Assembly: GCA_900768685.1 (NCBI GenBank)
Contig: CAAGDX010000034.1
Span: 62,001-126,000 of the forward strand
DNA from: Bacteroidales bacterium
GTDB taxonomy: Bacteria > Bacteroidota > Bacteroidia > Bacteroidales > Muribaculaceae
Length of the DNA stretch: 64,000 nucleotides
Direction of reading: 5' to 3'
Every line of letters starts with the position of its first letter. The stretch's first letter is position 1. The notes beneath the pieces were generated by a model. The model was not told where the DNA came from. It was given only the letters and a program-made list of their open reading frames with translations, and did no database searches. The translations under genes and the position numbers were made by a program. Shown one piece after another: positions 52,045-59,907 of this stretch.

Positions 52045-52830
52045 ATGTTTTCATTGAAATCATTTTTCAAGTCTGCCCTTGTTTTGGCAGTAGCCTTTGG
52101 CTTTACGTCATGTTCTGATGACGATGATGAAATCCTTATCCCTTTTGAGAATGTAGCAGTAACAATGGATTCCGCTACATCTGCATGGAGTGCTGTGTAT
52201 GACAACGATGCTCAACTGTCTTATTCCGGTTTTAAATTTTCTCACTCTGCTTCCGTAACGGAATGGGCAGGTGTGAAATATTATTCATGGAACGGTTTCT
52301 GTCCTTCTTTGTCTTCAGATGTTCAGGACAGAACGGAAGTAGGAGACTGGGTTGACCATCAGTGGGGTGCTATCACAGGAAAAGGTATGAAAGAGGGTCG
52401 CCCATACATGCTTGCAATGTGGGATGCATGGGGAGAAATGAGTCTTGAACAACCGACTGCACCTGTACTTGAAATATCATATACTCTTGGCAACAAAGTG
52501 TTCACACCGCAATCTGTGGCTGTGACAAACTCAACTTGGGTTTATTACGCACTTAAAAACGGCAGCTATCCTGCAAAAGCATTTGGAGAAAACGACTATT
52601 TGTATCTTTACATCAATGGTGTAAGAGGCGGTGCCAAGACAGGTACTGTAAAAGTTGAACTCGCAAAGGGAACAGACTTTCTTAATTACTGGAAAAAGGT
52701 GGATTTGACTTCTTTAGGTGAAGTAAGTTCTATTTATTTCCAACTTGAATCTTCTGATGAAGATCCAAATTACGGAATGAACACTCCGGCATATTTCTGC
52801 CTTGATGATTTCCGTGTTGTAGTAGAATAA
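52045..52830 (+). CDS. DUF4465 surface lipoprotein under B12 riboswitch
   Basis: A 261-residue lipoprotein. The signal peptide ends in the lipobox FTSC (Cys near 23), followed by an Asp-rich stretch (SDDDDE) of the kind that exports lipoproteins to the surface in Bacteroidetes. The domain shows DUF4465 features: GGVKYYSWNGFCPS-like start near 75, GDWVDHQWGAITG near 107, and the closing VDLTSLGEVSSIYFQLESSDEDP with NTPAYFCLDDFRV. The riboswitch in front ties it to corrinoid uptake, as a binding or capture protein. No btuB receptor gene is next to it. A terminator follows. Confidence 0.85.
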   Translation: MFSLKSFFKSALVLAVAFGFTSCSDDDDEILIPFENVAVTMDSATSAWSAVYDNDAQLSYSGFKFSHSASVTEWAGVKYYSWNGFCPSLSSDVQDRTEVGDWVDHQWGAITGKGMKEGRPYMLAMWDAWGEMSLEQPTAPVLEISYTLGNKVFTPQSVAVTNSTWVYYALKNGSYPAKAFGENDYLYLYINGVRGGAKTGTVKVELAKGTDFLNYWKKVDLTSLGEVSSIYFQLESSDEDPNYGMNTPAYFCLDDFRVVVE

Positions 52831-52864
52831 TAGACTATAATTTTCTGCTCTGATATATCTAAAC

Positions 52865-52912
52865 AGGAGGCGGACTGACAACAACAAGTTAGTCGCCTCC
52901 TTAACTTTTGTC
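52865..52912 (+). terminator. Terminator after the DUF4465 gene
   Basis: AGGAGGCG (52865-52872) pairs CGCCTCCT (52894-52901), extended by ACT/AGT past a bulged G, followed by TAACTTTTG. Confidence 0.8.
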
Positions 52913-52929
52913 CTCAAATCATCCGGTCT

Positions 52930-52959
52930 AATGTCATTATTTCATGAAATAATGACATT
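52930..52959. repeat. Perfect 30-base palindrome
   Basis: AATGTCATTATTTCA is followed directly by its exact reverse complement TGAAATAATGACATT. There is no loop. It lies about 170 bases before the lptD promoter. It could be an operator for a dimeric regulator or a cruciform-forming site. Confidence 0.8.
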
Positions 52960-53132
52960 TGGAATGAAACTAAATTGCAGATAAATTGCTATTTTACAGC
53001 ATTTTATTTGCATTTTTAGAAAAATTGCACTAAAAAATATTTTTTTTGCCTCATAATTGATTCCTTGCATTCTTTTAGACAGCTGAACATGAATAATCAA
53101 GCCTATTTCTTTCAGTTTTCACGGTTTTTTCC

Positions 53133-53140
53133 TAAATTTG
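53133..53140 (+). promoter_or_regulatory. -7 box of lptD
   Basis: TAAATTTG, 28 bases before the TTG start. A T-rich GTTTTTT lies upstream instead of a clear TTTG. Confidence 0.5.
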
Positions 53141-53167
53141 CATCTTGAATTAAACAGACGATACACT

Positions 53168-56002
53168 TTGAGAAATTCTCAACAATATATTACACTGCTT
53201 ATATTGCTTTGCATCAGTGTTTTAGCGTTTGCATCTCACGGAAACGCCGATGGTGGTGACGAGGGTGAGTACAGTCTCGCCGCACTCACGGACTCTATGA
53301 ACATTGCAGCGGCGGACACTAATGCTATTATTGCTGCTGATTCCACTGCTATTGCTACTCCGGATTCCACGCAAAATCTGCACAGGTCAGACAGTATAAG
53401 AACAGCATCTTTAGACAGTATCCCGGTTGACACCGTGAAGCCCAAATCACGCATCAGAAGGGAAAAAGTGGATATAGACAACGTTATTACCATAAACTCT
53501 TCCGATTCGCTTATCCTCATCGGTCGCAACAAAGCATATATGTATGGCAACGGAAAGGTTACCTACGATGACCTGAAGTTGGAAGCAGCTCAGATTGAGG
53601 TGGATATGAAAGATAAAACAGTGTATGCTTTCGGAAGACCGGACTCCGTGGGAGAGTTGCAAGGCACACCGGTTTTTGAACAAGGAGGCTCTGCCTACGA
53701 AACAAAAACTATGAGTTACAACTTCAAGACGGAACGTGCATTCATTACAGACGTGATAACTCAGCAGGGAGAAGGCTATCTCACCGGTGGCTATACGAAA
53801 AAAACCGCCGATGACTATTACTATATGAAGAACGGCCGTTATACCACTTGCGACCACCACGATAATCCTCACTTTTACTTCCAACTCACAACGGCAAAAG
53901 TGAAACCTAAAAGCAATGTGGTGACCGGTCCGGCATACCTCGTCCTTGCAGGCTTGCCGCTGCCTATTGCTGTGCCATTTGGCTATTTCCCTTTCTCCGA
54001 GAAATATTCATCAGGTGTTATTGTGCCAACATTCGGTGATGACTATAACCGCGGTTTCTACCTCCGTGACGGTGGTTACTATTTTGCTATCAGCGACTAC
54101 ATGGACCTGGCTCTCACAGGTGAAATTTACACCAAAGGTTCATGGGGACTGAAGGCTACATCCAGTTACGCCAAAAGATACAAATATTCCGGCAATTTCG
54201 ACATCTCTTTCCTCACCACAATCATGGGTGACAAAGGGCAGCCGGACTATTCCAAACAGAAAAACTTCCAAGTGTTATGGTCTCATACTCAGGATTCTAA
54301 AGCAAATCCTAATATGACACTCTCCGCCAGCGTGAACTACATGACAAGCGGATACTCCCGAAACGACCTTAACAGCTACTACAACAGCTCTTTCACTGAA
54401 AGCACAAAGAGCAGTACCATAAACCTTACGTACCGTTTTCCTCGCTCCAAATGGTCGCTTTCCACTAATATGAACATTTCTCAGCGTACTCAGGACTCCA
54501 CGCTCACAGTTTCGTTTCCTAACGTGACTCTCACTATGTCGCAGACATATCCGTTTAAGCGTAAAAAAGCTGTAGGCGATGAAAAATGGTACGAAAAAAT
54601 CCGCCTTTCTTATTCCGGACAACTCCAAAACTCTCTCACAGCAAAGCAAGACGAATTTTTCCAAAAAAGCCTCGTGAAAGACTGGAGAAATGCTATGAAA
54701 CACAGCATTCCAATCTCCGCTACGTTTAACGTGTTCAAATACATAAATGTGACGCCGTCCATATCACTCACAGATAGGATGTACACTCGCAAGGTGCGTC
54801 GCTCCTGGGATCCGAACGCTTCCGCTGAGGTTTGCGATACGAACTACAGTTTTTACAACGTTTGGGACTTTAATGCGGCAATCTCCTTTGATACAAAGAT
54901 TTACGGTTTCTTCAAGCCGTTGGCGTTCCTGGGTGACAAAGTGAAAATGATTCGCCACGTAATCACGCCTACTGTTTCTTTCAGTGGTTCTCCGGACTTC
55001 AGTTCCTCATTTTTCGGCTACTATGGGCAGTATAATTACGTTGATGTCAATGGCAAGCCTCAAATAAAGAAATATTCATACTTCCCGAACTCGCTCTACG
55101 GTGTGCCGGGAGAAGGAAAAACGGGTATGGTATCCGTTTCCATTGCAAACAATGTGGAAATGAAAGTGAAGTCGGAAAACGACTCTATCGGCGAAAAGAA
55201 AGTGTCGCTGATAGAAAATTTTACGGTATCACAAAGTTATAACTTCGCTGCAGACTCCCTGAACTGGAGTAATATCAACACCTCGCTTCTCCTCCGCCTT
55301 ACCAAGAGCTTTAACCTTAACCTCTCTGCTACTTGGGACGTTTATACATACCAACTAAACGAGTATGGAAATCCCGTTCGCGTAAACATTCCTCGCTGGA
55401 AATGCGGCAAGGGTATAGGACGACTTTCCAGCACGGGAACATCTTTCTCTTACACGTTTAACAACGATACTTTCAAGAAAAAAGGCGATAAAGATAAGGA
55501 TAAGGACAAAAATAAAGACAAAAATAAGAATAAAGACAGTAACTCCTCACCATTTGGCGAGGGAGAATCCGGTGTAAATCGTCCCGGAAGCAAGAAGGAA
55601 GACGATAGCTTGGAAATGGGCGAAGACGGCTATATGAAGTGGACCGTGCCATGGAGTCTTTCCGTAAACTATTCTATCAACTACAGTTACGGCGAATTTG
55701 ACAAGCAAAAACTCGAATATAAGGGTAAGATTACTCAAAACTTGAGTTTCTCCGGAAACATTCGCCCAACGAAAAATTGGAATTTCGGTTTTACTGCAAG
55801 TTATAACTTTGATACACATAAACTTGCATATATGAACTGTAATATTTCCCGTGACTTGCACTGCTTCTCTATGCGAGCAAGTTTTGTGCCTGTAGGTCCT
55901 TACAAATCATACAATTTCAGTATTGCAGTAAAATCTTCCCTCCTCAGCGACCTCAAGTACGACAAGCGTTCTTCCACATCAAACGGAATTACTTGGTATT
56001 AG
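53168..56002 (+). CDS. lptD: LPS assembly protein LptD
   Basis: Outer-membrane barrel that inserts lipopolysaccharide into the outer leaflet. It is 944 residues from the TTG at 53168, which opens the signal peptide (RNSQQYITLLILLCISVLAFAS). A TTG at 53138 lies within the promoter, and no ATG occurs until well inside the protein. An LptA-like beta-jelly roll (about 100-220: NKAYMYGNGKVTYDDLKLEAAQIEV) precedes the barrel (about 250-944; GLPLPIAVPFGYFPFSEKYSSG). A Lys/Asp-rich insert (KGDKDKDKDKNKDKNKNKD, near 783-801) must lie in a barrel loop. Confidence 0.9.
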   Translation: MRNSQQYITLLILLCISVLAFASHGNADGGDEGEYSLAALTDSMNIAAADTNAIIAADSTAIATPDSTQNLHRSDSIRTASLDSIPVDTVKPKSRIRREKVDIDNVITINSSDSLILIGRNKAYMYGNGKVTYDDLKLEAAQIEVDMKDKTVYAFGRPDSVGELQGTPVFEQGGSAYETKTMSYNFKTERAFITDVITQQGEGYLTGGYTKKTADDYYYMKNGRYTTCDHHDNPHFYFQLTTAKVKPKSNVVTGPAYLVLAGLPLPIAVPFGYFPFSEKYSSGVIVPTFGDDYNRGFYLRDGGYYFAISDYMDLALTGEIYTKGSWGLKATSSYAKRYKYSGNFDISFLTTIMGDKGQPDYSKQKNFQVLWSHTQDSKANPNMTLSASVNYMTSGYSRNDLNSYYNSSFTESTKSSTINLTYRFPRSKWSLSTNMNISQRTQDSTLTVSFPNVTLTMSQTYPFKRKKAVGDEKWYEKIRLSYSGQLQNSLTAKQDEFFQKSLVKDWRNAMKHSIPISATFNVFKYINVTPSISLTDRMYTRKVRRSWDPNASAEVCDTNYSFYNVWDFNAAISFDTKIYGFFKPLAFLGDKVKMIRHVITPTVSFSGSPDFSSSFFGYYGQYNYVDVNGKPQIKKYSYFPNSLYGVPGEGKTGMVSVSIANNVEMKVKSENDSIGEKKVSLIENFTVSQSYNFAADSLNWSNINTSLLLRLTKSFNLNLSATWDVYTYQLNEYGNPVRVNIPRWKCGKGIGRLSSTGTSFSYTFNNDTFKKKGDKDKDKDKNKDKNKNKDSNSSPFGEGESGVNRPGSKKEDDSLEMGEDGYMKWTVPWSLSVNYSINYSYGEFDKQKLEYKGKITQNLSFSGNIRPTKNWNFGFTASYNFDTHKLAYMNCNISRDLHCFSMRASFVPVGPYKSYNFSIAVKSSLLSDLKYDKRSSTSNGITWY

Positions 56003-56041
56003 AGACAATTTTTTCTATGACGAATGTTGTAAAACGAGCTC

Positions 56042-57373
56042 TTAAACAGATTTAAGAACCTGATTTAATACGCTAATCATATAAAATGGCAAGTTGATTA
56101 GTTTATATATTTTTCCATTAGGTGTTTTGCAATCGTCTATAGAAAAATTCCCGGACCAGACTCTTATTCCGCAATTCACCGGCGAATTATCCATAAAGAC
56201 TTGCAGAGACCGCAAATGTGAATTTATTCCATTTTTCACCTCTATGGGAAATACGCTTGAATCATAAACATACACAAAATCAACTTCTGCGCCACCATTA
56301 AGTTTAGACCAAAAACACCGCTTTTCTCCTATCTTATTGCTCAAAGACAGAAGTTCTTGAGAAACAACTTGCTCGGCAATTCTGCCTTTCCATATATCAA
56401 CGACATCTGCCGCACCGATTATGGTCTTGCGTAGTCCTGCTTGATAATTTACAAGTCCCGTATCAAGCCATAGTAACTTTGGTTTTCTTCGAGTTTCAGG
56501 TATTATAGGCATAAAAGGAGATGAGATAGGGTAAGCCAATTCCGCTAACATTGCCTTTTCCAGAAGCATGAAAGCCTCGCTCACTTCTCTGGATTTATAA
56601 TCGGAATTTGCAAAATTGTTCAGTGTAATAATCTCTCCGGCAGAAGCCCAGCCATACGAGAGTATATATCTTACAACCTCTGATAATTTTCCTGTTTTGA
56701 CATATTTCTCCGTATCATCTTTATAGCCCGTTATCAATGTCTCATAGTAATTATCTATTGAGAATAAGTCCAAACTGCGAGAATATGCACTCACTATTTC
56801 CGGCATACCTCCAACAAGCATATACTGCTGGAATAAATACATCAGTTCCGTATGAAAAGGCAATGTATTAGCAGGATTGGATTTCATAATCTCACAAAAG
56901 TGTTCTTTTCCCAAAGCTCCTAAAAATTCACAAAATGAACATGGACGTACCGGTAGGTAGTCAACTCTACCTACGGGGAAACTGACCTTGAAATCCACCA
57001 AGTTCTCTAATAGCGAGCCTGCAGCTATCACATGAATTTCCGGCAATTCTTCATAAAAATACCTTAGCAAGGCTATTGCTTTGGGCGAGTTTTGAATTTC
57101 ATCTATAAATAGCAAGGTTTGTCCTTTTTTCTTCATCATACCTTTCGCTGAAAAAAGAAATTGTGACAAATCTTTCAGAGGCAAGTCCATCTCAAATATA
57201 GATTTATCCTGTGATTTCTCCATATTATAGTATAGATAATTCTCGTAAGTCTTACCAAATTCGTTTACTATGGTTGTCTTGCCAACCTGCCTTGCTCCTC
57301 GCAAAATCAGAGGTTTTCTATACTCACTTTGCTTCCAATTTTCAAGGTTTTTTATGATGCTTCTTTTAAACAT
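56042..57373 (-). CDS. AAA ATPase with DUF4143 domain, second member
   Basis: A 443-residue relative of the ATPase at 28833-30113. Walker A is GARQVGKTTIV near residue 29; Walker B is LLFIDEIQNSP near 86. The DUF4143 part follows, ending in a nuclease-like core (GAEVDFVYVYDSSVFPIEVKNG near 370-391, with E-x-D and E-x-K). I chose ATG 57373 because the -7 box lies at 57407-57400, three bases from the other candidate ATG (57397). The cellular role of this family is unknown. It is convergent with lptD. Confidence 0.9.
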   Translation of the reverse strand: MFKRSIIKNLENWKQSEYRKPLILRGARQVGKTTIVNEFGKTYENYLYYNMEKSQDKSIFEMDLPLKDLSQFLFSAKGMMKKKGQTLLFIDEIQNSPKAIALLRYFYEELPEIHVIAAGSLLENLVDFKVSFPVGRVDYLPVRPCSFCEFLGALGKEHFCEIMKSNPANTLPFHTELMYLFQQYMLVGGMPEIVSAYSRSLDLFSIDNYYETLITGYKDDTEKYVKTGKLSEVVRYILSYGWASAGEIITLNNFANSDYKSREVSEAFMLLEKAMLAELAYPISSPFMPIIPETRRKPKLLWLDTGLVNYQAGLRKTIIGAADVVDIWKGRIAEQVVSQELLSLSNKIGEKRCFWSKLNGGAEVDFVYVYDSSVFPIEVKNGINSHLRSLQVFMDNSPVNCGIRVWSGNFSIDDCKTPNGKIYKLINLPFYMISVLNQVLKSV

Positions 57374-57399
57374 ATCTGCTTGGATTTTATTTGTCATCG

Positions 57400-57430
57400 C
57401 AAAGTTATTGAAAATTAAGTATTTGGCAAA
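57400..57430 (-). promoter_or_regulatory. Promoter of the second DUF4143 ATPase gene
   Basis: On the minus strand: TTTG (57430-57427), 19 bases, TAACTTTG (57407-57400): a full match. Confidence 0.8.
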
Positions 57431-57447
57431 ATTTTTTTACTCTTTTT

Positions 57448-57546
57448 GTCACAAATCAGGGGCAATATTGCGTATTTTTTGTCGCAAATCAGGGGCAACA
57501 TTATGTGATTTTTGTCGCAAATCAGGGGCAACATTGCATGATTTGT
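57448..57546. repeat. Three 33-base tandem repeats upstream of the ATPase gene
   Basis: Units begin at 57448, 57481 and 57514. Each contains CAAATCAGGGGCAA and ends in a T run. Units 2 and 3 share the first 22 bases; unit 1 has a few changes. 33 bases are 11 codons, so chance reading frames stay open on both strands, but these have no gene character. The array starts 17 bases upstream of the -33 box. Confidence 0.9.
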
Positions 57547-57595
57547 GGCACACGCTGAATGATTGTCTATATCTTGAAAAACGTAAATAAAATAT

Positions 57596-57624
57596 AGCCA
57601 CATTGAGTTTAGTTCAATGTGGCT
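57596..57624 (-). terminator. Terminator after the M23 peptidase gene
   Basis: AGCCACATTGA and TCAATGTGGCT form an 11-base stem around a 7-base loop. On the minus strand it is followed by ATATTTTATTT. Confidence 0.8.
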
Positions 57625-57654
57625 ACATTATAGTTTGATAGCGTTTCCGCTGTG

Positions 57655-58647
57655 TTATCTTAATTTGAGAACCTGCCCCGGACGGATTTTAGTGGTGGTT
57701 TTAATTCCGTTCAACTTGCAAAGCCTTTTCACGGAAACACCTGTGCGAGAAGCAATGCGGCTGAGGCTGTCGCCCTTGCGTACGGTGTAAGTTCTGGAAG
57801 ATTTGCCGGAACTTTTGCCCTTGTATTTGCTTGCATTAGGATTATTTTTCGCATATTCCTGCTGGTACTGACGAGCGTATGCCGTGTTAGCAGCCGGGTC
57901 AAAGTTACGAGCATATTGATACGTGTCTTTGTCAAAGGTATAAGTATCCGTGTGAACGGTTTGGTTCGGGAAGTCGAAGATTGCCATCGGGTTTATAGGA
58001 TAACCCATGTAGCGTGTTTCAAAGTGGAGGTGAGGACCTGTGCTACGTCCTGTGTTTCCGCCAAGAGCAATCGGGTCGCCTGCCTTGACGTACTGGTTTT
58101 CTTCCACAAGGAACTCGGAAAGGTGACCATACACCGTTTCAAGTTCATTTGTATGGCGGATAATCACGTAATATCCGTAGCCGCGACGTTCATAGTTTGT
58201 CAGACGCACTTTTCCGTCAAAAGCCGCACGGATAGTGTCACCGATGTGCACTTTGAGGTCAACACCTTTGTGCATACGGCGGAAACGGCGACGATAGCCA
58301 TATTGGGATGTAAGGTATCCCGGACATGGCATTGAGAAGTTGCTCACGTCTATAACTTTAGTCTGCGGAACATCAATACCGGAGTAGGGGTTTACGAGTT
58401 TGCTGTTCCAACCCTCGGTATAGATATCAATTTCCGGTTCTTCTTCCTCTTTGAACAGGTTATCAAGGAATTCCTGTGTGTTCTCTACCTTAACCTGGTT
58501 TGTGATGTTTTCCTGCGATGCGATAAGGTCGTTGTGCGTAGCGGTATGAGCATCAGGCAGACGATAAGTCTGTGCGGATGCGGCTACGGAAGTTCCTGCA
58601 AGAATCGCAAACAAGGATAATGTTTTAATTTCTCTTAAAATCAACAT
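57655..58647 (-). CDS. LysM/M23 murein endopeptidase family protein
   Basis: A 330-residue exported protein. I chose ATG 58647, where the signal peptide begins (LREIKTLSLFAILAGTSVAASA); the open frame runs back into ndk without family support. The M23 domain (about 115-225) has the zinc ligands in HKGVDLKVHIGD and GRSTGPHLHFE. A LysM repeat closes the protein (YTVRKGDSLSRIASRTGVS, near 285). It cleaves peptide cross-links of peptidoglycan or activates amidases, in the periplasm. It lies 16 bases after ndk on the same strand. Confidence 0.93.
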   Translation of the reverse strand: MLILREIKTLSLFAILAGTSVAASAQTYRLPDAHTATHNDLIASQENITNQVKVENTQEFLDNLFKEEEEPEIDIYTEGWNSKLVNPYSGIDVPQTKVIDVSNFSMPCPGYLTSQYGYRRRFRRMHKGVDLKVHIGDTIRAAFDGKVRLTNYERRGYGYYVIIRHTNELETVYGHLSEFLVEENQYVKAGDPIALGGNTGRSTGPHLHFETRYMGYPINPMAIFDFPNQTVHTDTYTFDKDTYQYARNFDPAANTAYARQYQQEYAKNNPNASKYKGKSSGKSSRTYTVRKGDSLSRIASRTGVSVKRLCKLNGIKTTTKIRPGQVLKLR

Positions 58648-58663
58648 TTTACTGCGTATATTT

Positions 58664-59128
58664 TTAGTCTTGTTCGCCCGGTGCGTAAATATATTTGAGG
58701 GCAAACGGAGTGTAATCAAAAATTTCTTCCGGTTTGAAGAAACGGTTTGTTTCAATGATACCGTTTTCTTCAGAATCTGAAGCATGAATGATATTTTCCT
58801 GTGAACTCATACCGAAATCACCGCGGATAGTGCCGGGAGCTGCATTTCTGGCATTTGTTGCTCCAACCATACCGCGAATAACTGCGATAGCGTCACGACC
58901 TTTAAGGCACATAACAATCACGGGTGATGCCATCATAGAATTCAGCAGAGAGGGGAAGAATGGTTTATCAGTAAGATGTGCATAGTGTTCGCGGAGAAGT
59001 TCTTCGTTCAACTTCATCATTTTCAGTCCGGCAATAATCAAGCCTTTTTGCTGAAAACGGTCTATAATTTTACCTATCAAACCACGCTCCACTCCGGAGG
59101 GCTTTATGATGATTAGTGATTGTTGCAT
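58664..59128 (-). CDS. ndk: Nucleoside diphosphate kinase
   Basis: Transfers the gamma-phosphate from ATP to other nucleoside diphosphates. The 154-residue protein opens with QQSLIIIKPSGVERGLIG. It has GATNARNAAPGTIRGDFG near residue 88, and the phospho-histidine in IIHASDSEENG near 115. It is slightly longer than the 140-residue norm because of a C-terminal extension typical of Bacteroidetes. A TATATTTG on the minus strand (59171-59164) may be its -7 box. Confidence 0.96.
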   Translation of the reverse strand: MQQSLIIIKPSGVERGLIGKIIDRFQQKGLIIAGLKMMKLNEELLREHYAHLTDKPFFPSLLNSMMASPVIVMCLKGRDAIAVIRGMVGATNARNAAPGTIRGDFGMSSQENIIHASDSEENGIIETNRFFKPEEIFDYTPFALKYIYAPGEQD

Positions 59129-59341
59129 AACGTGTCTTTTTATCGGTTTTCTAAAAAATCTATCAAATATACGAGTTTTTTCCGAGAAAAGTTACATTTG
59201 CAATCTCAATTTTTCTTAATTTGATTTTACAAACAGCAAAATCCTTCTACAATGGACTGCTAATCAACACATTACACAAAAATATGTTTTATAACATATT
59301 TTTAGGAACTATTAACAAAATCCGTATTTTTTGCTGCTTCT

Positions 59342-59899
59342 TCACATTTGTCTTTTCGTCAAGTCTGTGACTGCAACAATAAGCATATCAACCGGTATAT
59401 CATGGCTTGAAGATTCTATTTCATCTACAATTTGGAAATCATAGCAAATGCCTATCTTGGTGACGTTTAAGCCGGTAAGAAAGCGGTCGTAGAATCCTTT
59501 GCCGCGACCCACTCTGTTTCCGTGGCGGTCAAAGGCTACGGCGGGCACTATCACTAAATCAAGCAAATGTGGATTCAGTATGTCTCCTTTTTGCGGCTCG
59601 GAGATGGAGAAAGAACCTGAAGCGAGTGAATCTGCGGAATAAGGCAAAATTTCCAAATCGTCTCCTGCAACTCGAGGCAAATATATGCTTTTTGTCTTAC
59701 TCCACCGTGCTGCCATTTCGTGTGTCGGCAATTCGTCGGGTAGGGAATAGTATAGGAGAACTTTTTCCGCTTTTGCAAACTCTTCAAGGCTTTCAATCCG
59801 CTCAATAACAAACTGTTCCGCAGAACTTTTCTGCGAATCCGTGAGTAACTTTTTCAGTTCTCTCATTCGTTTGCGGATAGATGCCTTGTCTTCCGGCAT
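59342..59899 (-). CDS. 5-formyltetrahydrofolate cyclo-ligase
   Basis: Converts 5-formyl-THF to 5,10-methenyl-THF with ATP, returning stored folate to the active pool. The 185-residue protein has the family start SIRKRMRELKKLL and the C-terminal signature VPAVAFDRHGNRVGRGKGFYDRFL (near residue 112-135), the folate/ATP loop. It is the last gene of a three-gene minus-strand operon, 8 bases after the S41 protease. Confidence 0.95.
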   Translation of the reverse strand: MPEDKASIRKRMRELKKLLTDSQKSSAEQFVIERIESLEEFAKAEKVLLYYSLPDELPTHEMAARWSKTKSIYLPRVAGDDLEILPYSADSLASGSFSISEPQKGDILNPHLLDLVIVPAVAFDRHGNRVGRGKGFYDRFLTGLNVTKIGICYDFQIVDEIESSSHDIPVDMLIVAVTDLTKRQM

Positions 59900-59907
59900 A
59901 GTTGCAA

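Noticed and set aside
57415..57603. Open frames with an 11-residue repeat on both strands across the 33-base array; a repeat protein or a CRISPR array was considered.
   Set aside because: 33 is a multiple of three, so frames stay open by arithmetic. There are no spacers between the units and no cas genes, so it is neither a repeat protein with support nor a CRISPR.
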